Shown here piece by piece: positions 27,485-36,596 of a DNA stretch of 64,000 nucleotides (position 1 is the stretch's first letter; every line of letters begins with the position of its first letter). The notes beneath the pieces are model-generated. The model was not told where the DNA came from and ran no database searches. It was given only the letters and a program-made list of their open reading frames with translations. Source of the DNA: Rhodanobacter sp. DHG33 (GTDB lineage Bacteria > Pseudomonadota > Gammaproteobacteria > Xanthomonadales > Rhodanobacteraceae); contig NZ_JACYXM010000009.1 of assembly GCF_014843005.1 (NCBI RefSeq), forward strand, positions 1 through 64,000, written 5' to 3'. The translations under genes were made by a program, and so were the position numbers.

Positions 27485-28131
27485 GCACCCTGCTTCCCGG
27501 CCACGGCCAGATCATCGATTTTCATCTGCAGGACGGCATGCTGCGGCGCGTCCTCACCCAATGCCGCCATCGCCGCCTGGTAGGCCTTGCGTGCGTCGTC
27601 GGCGCGTCCAAGCTTGACCAGCGCGTCGCCGCGGAGTTCCTGGTTCAGGCCGGTGTATTGCCCGGCCGGCATGGCTTCGAGCGTGGTCAGCGCGGCCTGG
27701 CCGTCACCCTTGGCCAACTGCACATTGGCCATGCGCAGTTGCACCATCGACTTCAGCACCGGATCGGTGGCATGCGCCGCGGCCCACTGCAGCGAGTCCA
27801 GGGCCTTGTCCAGCTGCTTGTCCTTCACCTGCTGCTTCGCGCGGTCGCTGACCGCGAACAGCGCATACGGGGACTTGGCGTAATCCTTCATCAATTCGTC
27901 GACGAAGGCAGTCGCGGCCTCGGGTTTGCCCGCGGCCTGCGCCACTTCGGCCTGCTGGTAAAGGGTGGCGGCAGCGGCTTCGTTGTTCGCCTGATGCTTG
28001 CGCCACTGCTGCAGGCCGAAAATGCCGACCAGGCCGATCGCGATACCCACGGCGATGGAAAGGCCGTTCTCGCGCAGCCACTTCTGGACACGCTCGCTTT
28101 GTTCGTAGTCGTCGTATGCGTCAAATGCCAT
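27481..28131 (-). CDS. yfgM: YfgM-family TPR ancillary SecYEG protein
   Basis: The protein has 216 residues. It has an N-terminal cytoplasmic stretch (DAYDDYEQSERVQKWLRENG), one membrane segment (LSIAVGIAIGLVGIFGL) and a periplasmic TPR-like domain (QQAEVAQAAGKPEAATAFVD and later helices). This is the architecture of YfgM, which associates with the SecYEG translocon and PpiD. The final codons overlap the bamB start. In many gammaproteobacteria hisS and ispG lie between rodZ and this gene; both are absent here. Confidence 0.9.
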   Translation of the reverse strand: MAFDAYDDYEQSERVQKWLRENGLSIAVGIAIGLVGIFGLQQWRKHQANNEAAAATLYQQAEVAQAAGKPEAATAFVDELMKDYAKSPYALFAVSDRAKQQVKDKQLDKALDSLQWAAAHATDPVLKSMVQLRMANVQLAKGDGQAALTTLEAMPAGQYTGLNQELRGDALVKLGRADDARKAYQAAMAALGEDAPQHAVLQMKIDDLAVAGKQGA

Positions 28132-28281
28132 GTTTCACCGTTGTTGGGTACCGCGCGCGCAGGGCGCCCGCAGGCTGGATGGCGACAAAAAATGGCTCGC
28201 CATCACCCTTCGCCCGAGCACGGGCGAAGAATGGGCAAGCATAACCGAAATGGATGGATCGCAGGCGCAGTGCGATGGCGA

Positions 28282-29274
28282 TCAGAGATTGGCCGCAGCG
28301 GCCTTGCCATCCGCGATTTGCATGCGGAAATGCGCCACGTTGGCGTGACGAAGCGCATCGAGCGCCACCGACTGCCCGTCGATGCTCACCTGCGCACCGT
28401 CGGCGTTGCCGATGCGCACATCGAGCGGCTGCTCGCTGTGCCAGGTCTTGCTGGTGCCGGCGGGCAGCAGGCCGTATTCCAACCGCGTACCGTCCTGTCC
28501 GACCACCTCGACCCAGCTGGCCGCATTGAGGCTCAAGGTCAGGCTGTGGCCACTGGCATCCGTCGAAGATGTGGCAGGCGCGGCTTTCGGCTGCGACGCC
28601 TCGTCACCCAGGTTGGGAAACGGCGCCATCGAAGCCATCAGCGGCTGCTGGTCCTGGGCCTGCGGCTGGGTCGCCGGGGCCTTCGTCGCTGCCGTCGACA
28701 CCGCGTTCGGCTTGCCAGGGACAACGCTCTGCGCATCCTGCTGCGCCACCGGCGATGCATCCAGCGGCGTGAGATGGCTGAGGTCGCGGTCCAGCGTGCT
28801 GCGCACGCCGAACCAGATCGTGGGTACCGCGATCACCAAGGTCAGCACCACATAGGTGGCGGCAGTGGCGTAGCGGTCGAGCAGGAAACGCGAATGCGAG
28901 ATGCCGCCCGTGGCCACGAGTTGCGGCTCGACATGGCGGACACGCGCCAATTCGGCCTGGATCGCCGCATCGTCGATGCCCAGGTACTGGCTGTACTTGC
29001 CGATATAGCTGGCCAGATAGACACGGGAGTCGATGTCGCCATGCTCGCCCTGCTCGAGCTTGCGGAGAATGCGCAAGGGCAGCCTCAGCGCATGCGCGCA
29101 GGTTTCCATATCCAGTCGGCGCGCTTCGCGCGCCGCACGCAGACGGCTGCCGAAGGCGGCATCGGGGTCGACATGCACCTGGCTGGCAACGGGTACTTCC
29201 GTGACATCCCTTTCGGCGAACAGATCGGGCGCGGCCGGATCCTGGCCAGGCTGGGAAGGCTGCATGGTGTTCAT
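28282..29274 (-). CDS. rodZ: RodZ-like cell-shape protein (HTH, transmembrane, DUF4115)
   Basis: The protein has 330 residues. An N-terminal Cro-like HTH (FGSRLRAAREARRLDMETCA, ALRLPLRILRKLEQGEHGDI) binds MreB in E. coli RodZ. A transmembrane segment (YVVLTLVIAVPTIWFGV) follows, then a Ala/Pro/Gln-rich periplasmic linker and a C-terminal DUF4115 beta domain (LTLSLNAASWVEVVGQDGTR, TWHSEQPLDVRIGNADGAQV). The ATG overlaps the pilF stop by four bases. Links MreB filaments to elongation machinery at the inner membrane. Confidence 0.9.
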   Translation of the reverse strand: MNTMQPSQPGQDPAAPDLFAERDVTEVPVASQVHVDPDAAFGSRLRAAREARRLDMETCAHALRLPLRILRKLEQGEHGDIDSRVYLASYIGKYSQYLGIDDAAIQAELARVRHVEPQLVATGGISHSRFLLDRYATAATYVVLTLVIAVPTIWFGVRSTLDRDLSHLTPLDASPVAQQDAQSVVPGKPNAVSTAATKAPATQPQAQDQQPLMASMAPFPNLGDEASQPKAAPATSSTDASGHSLTLSLNAASWVEVVGQDGTRLEYGLLPAGTSKTWHSEQPLDVRIGNADGAQVSIDGQSVALDALRHANVAHFRMQIADGKAAAANL

Positions 29275-30068
29275 GGACTGCTGGCAGTGATTTTCAGGGC
29301 GCGAGCCTGCTCCGAGTCCGGGAACTGGCTCTGCAAACGCCTGAGATAGGTTTGGGCTGCATCCGTGTTGCCCAAGCGCGACTCGATATCGTAACCAAGT
29401 TTGAGAGCGGCCGCATTGGAGCCGCCCAACGCATCGAAGCGCTGAATGAAGGCCCGGGCTCGGAACGCATCCCCCTGCCGGTAGAGTACTTCAGCCAGAT
29501 GGAAGAGTGCATCGCCGTTGTTGGGATTCCGTGCGATTGCGTCACGAAAACTCGCTTCCGCCGCGGCTTGGTTGCCCATCTGGAGCTGGCAGATGCCTTC
29601 GTTGGTGAGGGCCACGTCGGGGGTGCTGTAGAACGGGTCGGCCACGGCCTTCTGGAAATAGCCGATCGACTCCTGGAATTTCCCCGTGCGGCACAGGAAC
29701 TGGCCGAGGTTGTTGTTCGGCATCCCCTTGTCCGGTTCCAGCGCCACTGCCTGGCGGTAATTGGTCTCCGCCTCCGGCAGCTTGTTGATCTTCTCGTAGA
29801 CGAACGCGATGACCGTGTGGGCAGGTGCGTAGTTCGGGTCGAACTGCAGCGCCAGCTTCAGCTTGGCCAGCGCGTCCTGCAGGTTACCCAGGGCAAGGTA
29901 ATGCTGGGCCAGGTCGGTATGGACGCGGGCGGCATCCTTGCGCTGGTCGGCCTTGCTGGTCTTGGGAATGGACGTGTCGTTCTGGCTGTGGTCGGCGTTG
30001 TCGCCAACCGTCACGCAACCGGCAAGCGCCAGCGACAGGCCGAGCGCCGACAGCGATTTAAAGCGCAT
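29271..30068 (-). CDS. pilF: Type IV pilus biogenesis lipoprotein PilF/PilW
   Basis: The protein has 265 residues from the ATG giving [13 protein letters not shown], with a lipobox LAGC. Six TPR units follow ([40 protein letters not shown], then [20 protein letters not shown] and others). PilF is the pilotin that takes the PilQ secretin to the outer membrane for assembly. The start overlaps the end of rlmN by 11 bases and the end overlaps rodZ, so rlmN-pilF-rodZ is one operon, as in pseudomonads and xanthomonads. Confidence 0.9.
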   Translation of the reverse strand: MRFKSLSALGLSLALAGCVTVGDNADHSQNDTSIPKTSKADQRKDAARVHTDLAQHYLALGNLQDALAKLKLALQFDPNYAPAHTVIAFVYEKINKLPEAETNYRQAVALEPDKGMPNNNLGQFLCRTGKFQESIGYFQKAVADPFYSTPDVALTNEGICQLQMGNQAAAEASFRDAIARNPNNGDALFHLAEVLYRQGDAFRARAFIQRFDALGGSNAAALKLGYDIESRLGNTDAAQTYLRRLQSQFPDSEQARALKITASSP

Positions 30069-31209
30069 TCGACACCTCTTGGTCCACACGTTGGCGAATT
30101 CCGGCGCTGCGCCGGGTACGGTCGTTCACCTGCCCGGCCAACTGGCCGCAGGCGGCATCGATGTCGTCGCCGCGGGTGCGGCGCAGCATGGTGAGGATGC
30201 CGGCGTTGAGCAACTGCGTCTGGAACGCGCGGATAGTCTCGGCGTCCGAGCGCTCGAAGCGCGTACCCGGGAAGGGGTTGAACGGGATCAGGTTGACCTT
30301 GCAGGTCGGCAGCTTGCGCATGAAGCGGATCAGCTGCTTCGCGTGCTCGGGCTGGTCGTTCACACCCTTCATCAGGGTGTATTCGAAGGTGATCGAGGTG
30401 CGCGGCTTGCGCGCGATCCAGCGCTGGCAGGCCGCGGTCAGCTCGGCCAGCGGGTAGCGCTTGTTGAGCGGCACCAGCTCGGTGCGCAGCTCGTCGTTGG
30501 CCGCGTGCAGCGACACCGCCAGCGACACGTCGATGACTTCCGACAACTTGTCGATCATCGGCACCATGCCAGCGGTGGACAGCGTGACGCGCTTGGACGC
30601 GAGGCCGAAGCCCAGGTCGTCGCGCATCAGGCTCATCGCCCGCACCACGTTGTCGAAGTTCGCCAGCGGCTCGCCCATGCCCATCATCACCACGTTGGTG
30701 ATGCGGCGGTTCTGGTGGGTGACGTTGCCCAGCTGCTTCGCCGCCACCCACATCTGGCCGATGATCTCGGCGGTGGCGAGGTTGCGGTTGAAGCCCTGCG
30801 CGCCGGTGGAGCAGAACTGGCAGTTCAGCGCGCAGCCGATCTGCGAGGACACGCACAGCGTGCCGCGGGTGGGCTCGGGGATGTACACCGCCTCCACCGC
30901 GTTGCGGCCGTCCATGCCCAGCAGCCACTTGTGCGTGCCGTCAGCCGCGGCCTTGTCCACCAGGGTCTTCGGCGGACCGACGTGGCAGCTCGCCTCGAGC
31001 TTGGCGCGCAGCGCCTTGCCCACGTCGGTCATGTTGGCGAAGTCGGACTCGAGGTGGTGGTAGATCCACTTCATCACCTGCTCGGCGCGATACGGCTTCT
31101 CGCCGAGCTGCGCGAAGAAATCGCGCAGCCCCTGACGATCGAAGTCGAGCAGGTTGACCTTGCCGGCGGTGCCGGACTGGTCGGATGAAATGGCGGCTAC
31201 CTGGTTCAT
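30058..31209 (-). CDS. rlmN: Dual-specificity RNA methyltransferase RlmN
   Basis: The protein has 383 residues. A radical-SAM enzyme that puts a C2 methyl on A2503 of 23S rRNA and A37 of certain tRNAs. The cluster motif CxxxCxxC is in [20 protein letters not shown], and the methyl-carrying cysteines lie in SQIGC-distal positions and near the C-terminal [29 protein letters not shown]-type binding appears as [17 protein letters not shown]. First gene of the rlmN-pilF-rodZ transcript. The 130 bases ahead of it contain two twin-hairpin repeats. Confidence 0.96.
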   Translation of the reverse strand: MNQVAAISSDQSGTAGKVNLLDFDRQGLRDFFAQLGEKPYRAEQVMKWIYHHLESDFANMTDVGKALRAKLEASCHVGPPKTLVDKAAADGTHKWLLGMDGRNAVEAVYIPEPTRGTLCVSSQIGCALNCQFCSTGAQGFNRNLATAEIIGQMWVAAKQLGNVTHQNRRITNVVMMGMGEPLANFDNVVRAMSLMRDDLGFGLASKRVTLSTAGMVPMIDKLSEVIDVSLAVSLHAANDELRTELVPLNKRYPLAELTAACQRWIARKPRTSITFEYTLMKGVNDQPEHAKQLIRFMRKLPTCKVNLIPFNPFPGTRFERSDAETIRAFQTQLLNAGILTMLRRTRGDDIDAACGQLAGQVNDRTRRSAGIRQRVDQEVSNAL

Positions 31210-31225
31210 GTCCTTGTTTCAGAGT

Positions 31226-31336
31226 GCGGCCATGGATGGCCGCCTTTTGATTTTCGCGTTCAGGGATGAACGCTTTTGTTTAACTCGTGCGGCTATGGAT
31301 GGCCGCTTCTTGATCTTCGCGTTCACGAATGAACGC
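31226..31336. repeat. Two tandem twin-hairpin repeats
   Basis: Each unit has two hairpins separated by 12 bases. Unit one is GCGGCCATGGATGGCCGC (31226-31243) and GCGTTCAGGGATGAACGC (31256-31273). Unit two is GCGGCTATGGATGGCCGC (31289-31306) and GCGTTCACGAATGAACGC (31319-31336). A third copy is at 62811-62859. The spacer keeps TTGATxTTC. This looks like a REP-type dispersed family. Confidence 0.75.
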
Positions 31337-31341
31337 ACAAA

Positions 31342-31767
31342 TCAACGCGAATGCACTTCGGTGGAAGCGAAGAAGTAGGCGATCTCGACAGCCGCCGTCT
31401 CGGCAGCATCGGAACCGTGCACGGCGTTCGCATCGATGGAATCGGCGAAGTCGGCGCGGATCGTGCCCGGCGCGGCTTCCTTCGGATTGGTGGCACCCAT
31501 CAGGTCGCGGTGCTTGAGCACGGCGTTCTCGCCCTGCAGCACCTGGATCATCACCGGGCCGGAGATCATGAAATCCACCAGCGCCTTGAAGAACGGACGC
31601 TCCTTGTGCACGGCATAGAAGCCCTCGGCCTCGGCACGCGACAACTGCTTCTGCTTGGCAGCGACGACCTTGAGACCGGCCTTCTCGAAACGGGCGTAGA
31701 TCTCGCCGATCACGTTCTTCGCGACGGCATCGGGCTTGATGATGGAAAGGGTGCGCTCCAGCGCCAT
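31342..31767 (-). CDS. ndk: Nucleoside diphosphate kinase
   Basis: The protein has 141 residues from the ATG giving [17 protein letters not shown]. It balances nucleoside triphosphate pools by phosphate transfer through a phosphohistidine. The active-site block ends in [20 protein letters not shown], with the nucleophilic His in the NAVHGSD motif, and the Arg and Lys of the nucleotide pocket are present. The 3' end lies six bases from the twin-hairpin repeats that separate it from rlmN. Confidence 0.97.
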   Translation of the reverse strand: MALERTLSIIKPDAVAKNVIGEIYARFEKAGLKVVAAKQKQLSRAEAEGFYAVHKERPFFKALVDFMISGPVMIQVLQGENAVLKHRDLMGATNPKEAAPGTIRADFADSIDANAVHGSDAAETAAVEIAYFFASTEVHSR

Positions 31768-31946
31768 GGGGGTGCTCCGGTAAATGGGATGAAAGTGTGC
31801 GGGGCCGGCATCGTGCCGCGGGCGGTCAAAACCGACTCGGAATGCGGGTTTAGAACGCGAAGTTTGACAGATTCTATCCCATTCGCAAGTTGGCGACGGG
31901 CTCTCGGGGCGCCCTGTTTGACGGCAGCCAATCCCCGCGCGTATGC

Positions 31947-31962
31947 TCAAACGATCGTTTGA
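31947..31962. promoter_or_regulatory. PsrA-type palindromic operator before the TetR-fad operon
   Basis: A perfect 16-bp palindrome, TCAAACGATCGTTTGA, 34 bases before the TetR GTG start. It matches the CAAAC-N4-GTTTG form known for the TetR regulator PsrA of fatty-acid degradation. A near-identical copy lies at 60735-60750 before fadH. The TetR protein encoded next is the likely ligand, giving autoregulation. Confidence 0.7.
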
Positions 31963-31996
31963 ATCCCTCCCTTGGCCACGTGGATTGACCCGACCC

Positions 31997-32611
31997 GTGA
32001 ACCGCACCGGCTCCACCAAGGAACGCATACTCGGCGCCGCCGAGACCCTGTTCGCCCAGCGCGGCTTCGACGGCGCCTCGCTCCGCCAGCTGACCAGCGC
32101 TGCCGGGGTCAACCTCGCCGCGGTCAACTACCACTTCGGCTCCAAGGAAAAACTGGTCGAACAGGTGTTCCGGCGCCGGCTGGACGCACTGAACGCCCAG
32201 CGCCTCGCCGCGCTCGCCAAGGTCGCCGGCCAGCCCGGAACGCGGCTGGAGGATGTGCTCGACGCGTTCATCCGCCCTGCCCTCGAACTTTCGCACGAGG
32301 ATGGCGGCTCGCTGTTCATGCGCGTGCTGGCGCGCGCCTTCGCCGAGCACGACGACGGCCTGCGCAAGTTCCTGTCCGAGAACTACGGCCACGTGATGCG
32401 CCAGTTCACCGCCGAATTCGGCCGCCTGCTGCCGCGGCTGAGCAAGGAGGAACTGTATTGGCGCATCGACCTGGTCACCGGCGCGCTGACCCATGCCATG
32501 TCCGGCTTCGGCATCATCCAGCGCAAGAGCGACGTCAGCGAGCGCGCCCACCGCGAGCAGACCGCACAGCACCTGATCCGCTTCGCCGCGGCCGGCCTCA
32601 ACGCCACCTGA
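31997..32611 (+). CDS. TetR-family regulator, PsrA-like, of fatty-acid degradation
   Basis: The protein has 204 residues from a GTG at 31997. A longer ATG start at 31943 is rejected because it would translate the operator palindrome. Residues 1-55 are the HTH ([20 protein letters not shown], then [20 protein letters not shown]). The C-terminal part is a TetR ligand domain with a long helix ([20 protein letters not shown]). It is followed by FadN- and FadA-type genes and preceded by a PsrA-like site, so it probably represses beta-oxidation until long-chain acyl-CoA or fatty acid binds. Resemblance to PsrA is inferred from operator and context rather than from full alignment. Confidence 0.8.
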   Translation: MNRTGSTKERILGAAETLFAQRGFDGASLRQLTSAAGVNLAAVNYHFGSKEKLVEQVFRRRLDALNAQRLAALAKVAGQPGTRLEDVLDAFIRPALELSHEDGGSLFMRVLARAFAEHDDGLRKFLSENYGHVMRQFTAEFGRLLPRLSKEELYWRIDLVTGALTHAMSGFGIIQRKSDVSERAHREQTAQHLIRFAAAGLNAT

Positions 32612-32688
32612 TTTCACCGCCCGGCCACGGCCAGGCGGTCACCTTGACCGACTTCGTTCCGCAAGCAGCTCTTCATCCGGAGACTTCC

Positions 32689-35076
32689 ATGACCGCTTCA
32701 TCCACCACCACCCCGACGCTGCGCATCCGCAAGGCGGCCGTGCTCGGCGCCGGCGTCATGGGCGCACAGATCGCCGCTCACCTGACCAATGCCGGCGTCG
32801 AAACCGTGCTGTTCGACCTCGCCGCGAAGGAAGGTCCCAAGAGCGGCATCGCGCTCAAGGCCATCGAGCACCTGAAGAAGCTCTCCCCGGCCCCGCTGGC
32901 CGATGCCAGCCTTGCCGCCGCCATCATCCCGGCGAACTACGACCAGAACCTCGCGCTGCTGGAAGGCTGCGACCTGATCGTGGAAGCCATCGCCGAACGC
33001 ATGGACTGGAAGCTGGATCTCTACAAGAAGATCGCCCCGCACGTCTCGCCCACCGCGGTGCTGGCGTCGAACACCTCGGGCCTGTCGATCAACGGCCTGG
33101 CCGAGGCGCTGCCTGAGGAAATGCGCCACCGCTTCTGCGGCGTGCACTTCTTCAACCCGCCGCGCTACATGCACCTGGTCGAGGTGATCCCGACGCGCCT
33201 CACCGAGCCGAAGGTGGTCGAAGGCCTGGAAGCCTTCCTCGTCACCACCGTGGGCAAGGGTGTGGTGATCGCCCGCGACACGCCCAACTTCATCGGCAAC
33301 CGCATCGGCGTGTTCTCGATGCTGGCCACCATGCACCACACCGAGCAGTTCGGGCTGGGCTTCGATGTGGTGGACGCGCTCACCGGCCCCGCCGTGGATC
33401 GCCCGAAGAGCGCCACCTACCGCACCGCCGACGTGGTGGGCCTGGACACCATGGCGCACGTCATCAAGACCATGGCCGACACGCTGCCCGATGACCCGTG
33501 GCATGCCTACTTCAAGGCGCCCGCGTGGCTCTCCGCGCTGATCGAAAAAGGCGCGCTGGGCCAGAAGAACGGCGCCGGCTTCTATCGGAAGGCCGGCAAG
33601 GACATCGTCGTGCTCGACGTCGCCAAGCAGGATTACCGGGCTTCGGAGCAGAAGGCCTCGGACGAGGTCGCCGCCATCCTGGCGATCAAGAACCCGGCCG
33701 AGAAGTTCGCCAAACTGCGCGCTTCGCAGGACAAGCAGGCGCAGTTCCTGTGGGCCACCTTCCGCGATCTGTTCCATTACACCGCCTACCACCTGGCCGA
33801 CATCGCCGACACCGCGCGCGACGTGGATTTCGCGATCCGCTGGGGTTACGGCTGGAAGCTCGGCCCGTTCGAGACCTGGCAGGCCGCCGGCTGGCAGCAG
33901 GTGGCGCAATGGGTGCAGGAAGACATCGCCGCCGGCAAGGCCATGAGCAGCGCGCCGTTGCCCGCCTGGGTGCTGGACGGCCGCGACGGTGTGCACGGCA
34001 AGGACGGCTCCTGGTCCGCCGCCGACGGCAAGGCCAAGCCGCGCTCCACGCATCCGGTCTACGCGCGCCAGTTGTTCCCCGATCCCATCCTCGGCGAGAA
34101 ATTCGACCAGGGCAGCACGGTGTGGGAAAACGACGGCGTGCGCCTGTGGACGCTGGGCGACGACGGCGTGGGCATCATCTCGTTCAAGACCAAGATGCAC
34201 ACGGTCAACGACCAGGTGCTCGACGGCATCCAACATGCCGTCGGCATCGCCGAGGAAAAGCTCAAGGCCGTGGTGATCTGGCAGAACGGCGAGCCGTTCT
34301 CCGCCGGCGCGGATCTGAAGGGCGCGCTGGGCCTGCTGCAGGCCGGCAAGTTCGAGGACTTCGAGCACATGGTCGCCAACTTCCAGCGCACCAGCATGCG
34401 CATCAAGCATTCGCTGGTGCCGGTGGTCTCCGCCGTGCGCGGCCTCGCGCTAGGCGGCGGCTGCGAATTCCAGATGCACTCCGCGCGCACCGTGGCCGCG
34501 TTGGAAAGCTACATCGGCCTGGTCGAGGCCGGCGTGGGCCTGCTGCCCGCCGGCGGTGGCCTGCACGAGCTGGCCGTGCGCGCGGCCAAGGCCAACCCGG
34601 CCGATCCGTTCGAATCGCTGAAGAAGGTGTTCGAGACGGTGGCGATGGCCAAGGTCTCGCCCAGCGCCATCGAGGCGAAGAACATGGGCCTGCTGCGCGA
34701 CAGCGACGTGGTCGTGTTCAACGCCTACGAGCTGCTGTACGTGGCGAAGAAGGTGGCGCTGTCGCTGGCCGAGTCCGGTTACCGGCCGCCGCTCTACCTG
34801 CGCAACGTGCCGGTCGCCGGCGACGTGGGCACGGCCACCTTCAAGGCCTCGCTGGCCAACCTGCAGGCCGGCTACTTCGCCTCCGAGCACGACATCGCCA
34901 TCGCCACGCGCATCGCAGACTGCCTGTGCGGCGGCAATGTGGAGCGCGGCTCGCTGGTGGACGAGGAGTGGCTGCTGGAACTGGAGCGCAAGCACTTCGT
35001 GGAGCTGGCGAAGACCGAAAAGACCCAGGCCCGCATCGCGCACACCATGACTACCGGCAAGCCGCTCAGGAACTGA
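32689..35076 (+). CDS. 3-hydroxyacyl-CoA dehydrogenase/enoyl-CoA hydratase, FadN type
   Basis: The protein has 795 residues. Residues 10-330 are the NAD-linked hydroxyacyl-CoA dehydrogenase (AAVLGAGVMGAQIAAHLTNA, ASNTSGLSINGLAEALP, CGVHFFNPPRYMHLVEVIPT, TPNFIGNRIGVF). The enoyl-CoA hydratase part lies towards the C-terminus (AVVIWQNGEPFSAGADLKGA, VVSAVRGLALGGGCEFQMHS, GLVEAGVGLLPAGGGLHELA). This dehydrogenase-first order is that of B. subtilis FadN/YusL, the reverse of E. coli FadB. It carries out two steps of beta-oxidation in the cytoplasm, and the thiolase gene follows in the same direction, 155 bases downstream across a hairpin repeat. Confidence 0.93.
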   Translation: MTASSTTTPTLRIRKAAVLGAGVMGAQIAAHLTNAGVETVLFDLAAKEGPKSGIALKAIEHLKKLSPAPLADASLAAAIIPANYDQNLALLEGCDLIVEAIAERMDWKLDLYKKIAPHVSPTAVLASNTSGLSINGLAEALPEEMRHRFCGVHFFNPPRYMHLVEVIPTRLTEPKVVEGLEAFLVTTVGKGVVIARDTPNFIGNRIGVFSMLATMHHTEQFGLGFDVVDALTGPAVDRPKSATYRTADVVGLDTMAHVIKTMADTLPDDPWHAYFKAPAWLSALIEKGALGQKNGAGFYRKAGKDIVVLDVAKQDYRASEQKASDEVAAILAIKNPAEKFAKLRASQDKQAQFLWATFRDLFHYTAYHLADIADTARDVDFAIRWGYGWKLGPFETWQAAGWQQVAQWVQEDIAAGKAMSSAPLPAWVLDGRDGVHGKDGSWSAADGKAKPRSTHPVYARQLFPDPILGEKFDQGSTVWENDGVRLWTLGDDGVGIISFKTKMHTVNDQVLDGIQHAVGIAEEKLKAVVIWQNGEPFSAGADLKGALGLLQAGKFEDFEHMVANFQRTSMRIKHSLVPVVSAVRGLALGGGCEFQMHSARTVAALESYIGLVEAGVGLLPAGGGLHELAVRAAKANPADPFESLKKVFETVAMAKVSPSAIEAKNMGLLRDSDVVVFNAYELLYVAKKVALSLAESGYRPPLYLRNVPVAGDVGTATFKASLANLQAGYFASEHDIAIATRIADCLCGGNVERGSLVDEEWLLELERKHFVELAKTEKTQARIAHTMTTGKPLRN

Positions 35077-35092
35077 TCGCATCCCACCAGTG

Positions 35093-35173
35093 CGTCATCC
35101 CGGCGCAGGCCGGGATCCAGTAGCGAAGACCGATCGTTGCTGCGACTGGATTCCGGCCTACGCCGGAATGACG
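35093..35173. repeat. Inverted repeat of the CGTCATTCCGGC type
   Basis: A left arm CGTCATCCCGGCGCAGGCC... (35093-35120) pairs with CTGGATTCCGGCCTACGCC... (35146-35173), 28 bases each with a 25-base loop. Repeats of this kind are widespread in intergenic regions of many proteobacteria. It sits between the FadN-type gene and fadA and may affect mRNA stability. Confidence 0.75.
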
Positions 35174-35231
35174 AACAAGACAACCCAAGACGCGTCGCCG
35201 CACACCCGCGCGACGCCACGGAGCAAGCACC

Positions 35232-36437
35232 ATGAGCAAGCAAATCCAGGACGCCTACATCGTCGCCGCCACCCGCACCCCGGTCGGCAAGGCGCCGCGC
35301 GGCGTGTTCCGCAACACCCGCCCCGACGACATGCTGGCCCACGTCATCAAGGCCGTGATGGCGCAGGCGCCGGGTATCGATCCGCACCGCATCGGCGACG
35401 CCATCATCGGCTGCGCCATGCCGGAAGCCGAGCAAGGCATGAATGTGGCGCGCATCGGCGTACTGCTGGCCGGCCTGCCCGACACCGTGCCCGGCGTCAC
35501 CATCAACCGTTTCTGCTCGTCCGGCCTGCAGGCCGTGGCGATGGCGGCCGACCGCATCCGCCTCGGCGAAGACGACCTGATGCTCGCCGGCGGCACCGAG
35601 AGCATGAGCATGGTGCCGATGATGGGCCACAAGATCGCGATGAACCCCGCGATCTTCAGCAACGAGCACATCGGCATCGCCTACGGCATGGGCATCACCG
35701 CCGAGAACGTGGCCAAGCAGTGGAAGGTCAGTCGCGAGGCGCAGGACGCCTTCGCCGTGGAAAGCCACCGCCGCGCGCTGGCCGCGCAGGCAGCCGGCGA
35801 GTTCAACGACGAGATCAGTCCCTTCCAACTCGACGACCGCTACCCCGATCTCGCCACCCGCGGCATCGCCACCGACAACCGTACCATCGCCGCCGACGAG
35901 GGCCCGCGTGCCGGGACCACGGCCGAGGTGCTGGGCAAGCTCAAGACCGTGTTCCGCAACGGCCAGTTCGGCGGCACCGTCACCGCCGGTAACTCCTCGC
36001 AGATGTCCGACGGCGCGGGCGCCGTGCTGCTGGCCAGCGAGAAGGCGATCAAGGAATACAACCTGCAGCCGCTGGCCCGTTTCGTGGGCTTCTCCGTGGC
36101 CGGCGTCAAGCCCGAGATCATGGGCATCGGCCCGAAGGAAGCGATCCCGAAGGCGCTCAAGCAGACCGGCATCACGCAGGACCAGCTCGACTGGATCGAG
36201 CTCAACGAAGCCTTCGCCGCGCAGGCGCTGGCCGTGATGGGCGATCTCAAGCTCGATCCCGCCAAGGTCAACCCGCTGGGCGGCGCCATCGCGCTGGGCC
36301 ACCCGCTGGGCGCCACCGGCGCGATCCGCATCGCCACCCTGCTCCACGGCCTGCGCCGCAGGAAGCAGAAGTACGGCATGGTGACGATGTGCATCGGCAC
36401 CGGCATGGGTGCAGCGGGCATCTTCGAGGCGGTTTGA
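35232..36437 (+). CDS. fadA: Acetyl-CoA C-acyltransferase (3-ketoacyl-CoA thiolase)
   Basis: The protein has 401 residues. It splits 3-ketoacyl-CoA with CoA, the last step of beta-oxidation. The catalytic residues are in place: Cys95 in INRFCSSGLQ, His357 in LGHPLGATGA and Cys387 in MCIGTGMGAAG. It also has GGTESMSMVPMMGHK. Third gene of the TetR-FadN-FadA group and probably regulated with it by the PsrA-like protein. A strong terminator follows. Confidence 0.95.
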   Translation: MSKQIQDAYIVAATRTPVGKAPRGVFRNTRPDDMLAHVIKAVMAQAPGIDPHRIGDAIIGCAMPEAEQGMNVARIGVLLAGLPDTVPGVTINRFCSSGLQAVAMAADRIRLGEDDLMLAGGTESMSMVPMMGHKIAMNPAIFSNEHIGIAYGMGITAENVAKQWKVSREAQDAFAVESHRRALAAQAAGEFNDEISPFQLDDRYPDLATRGIATDNRTIAADEGPRAGTTAEVLGKLKTVFRNGQFGGTVTAGNSSQMSDGAGAVLLASEKAIKEYNLQPLARFVGFSVAGVKPEIMGIGPKEAIPKALKQTGITQDQLDWIELNEAFAAQALAVMGDLKLDPAKVNPLGGAIALGHPLGATGAIRIATLLHGLRRRKQKYGMVTMCIGTGMGAAGIFEAV

Positions 36438-36553
36438 TTGCGGCGTTGCCTTTGTGGCCGCTCGTGGTCGCAAGGGCGGTCCTCTGCTGGGCGCCAACCG
36501 TCCGTGAGCACGAAAGCAGTTGGACAGCCCTGTTCGGTGCAATCTTCAAAAAA

Positions 36554-36584
36554 CGAAACGGCGCCCATCGAGGCGCCGTTTTCG
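36554..36584 (+). terminator. Bidirectional intrinsic terminator after fadA
   Basis: The stem CGAAACGGCGCC with GGCGCCGTTTTCG, loop CATCGA, has T-rich flanks on both strands. It lies between the convergent fadA and the ClpP-like gene and can serve both. Confidence 0.75.
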
Positions 36585-36596
36585 TGTGGAACCAGC

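Noticed and set aside
31943-31996. Longer ATG start for the TetR regulator
   Set aside because: The added residues (MLKRSFES...) are a translation of the palindromic operator; the GTG at 31997 begins at the expected distance from the HTH.
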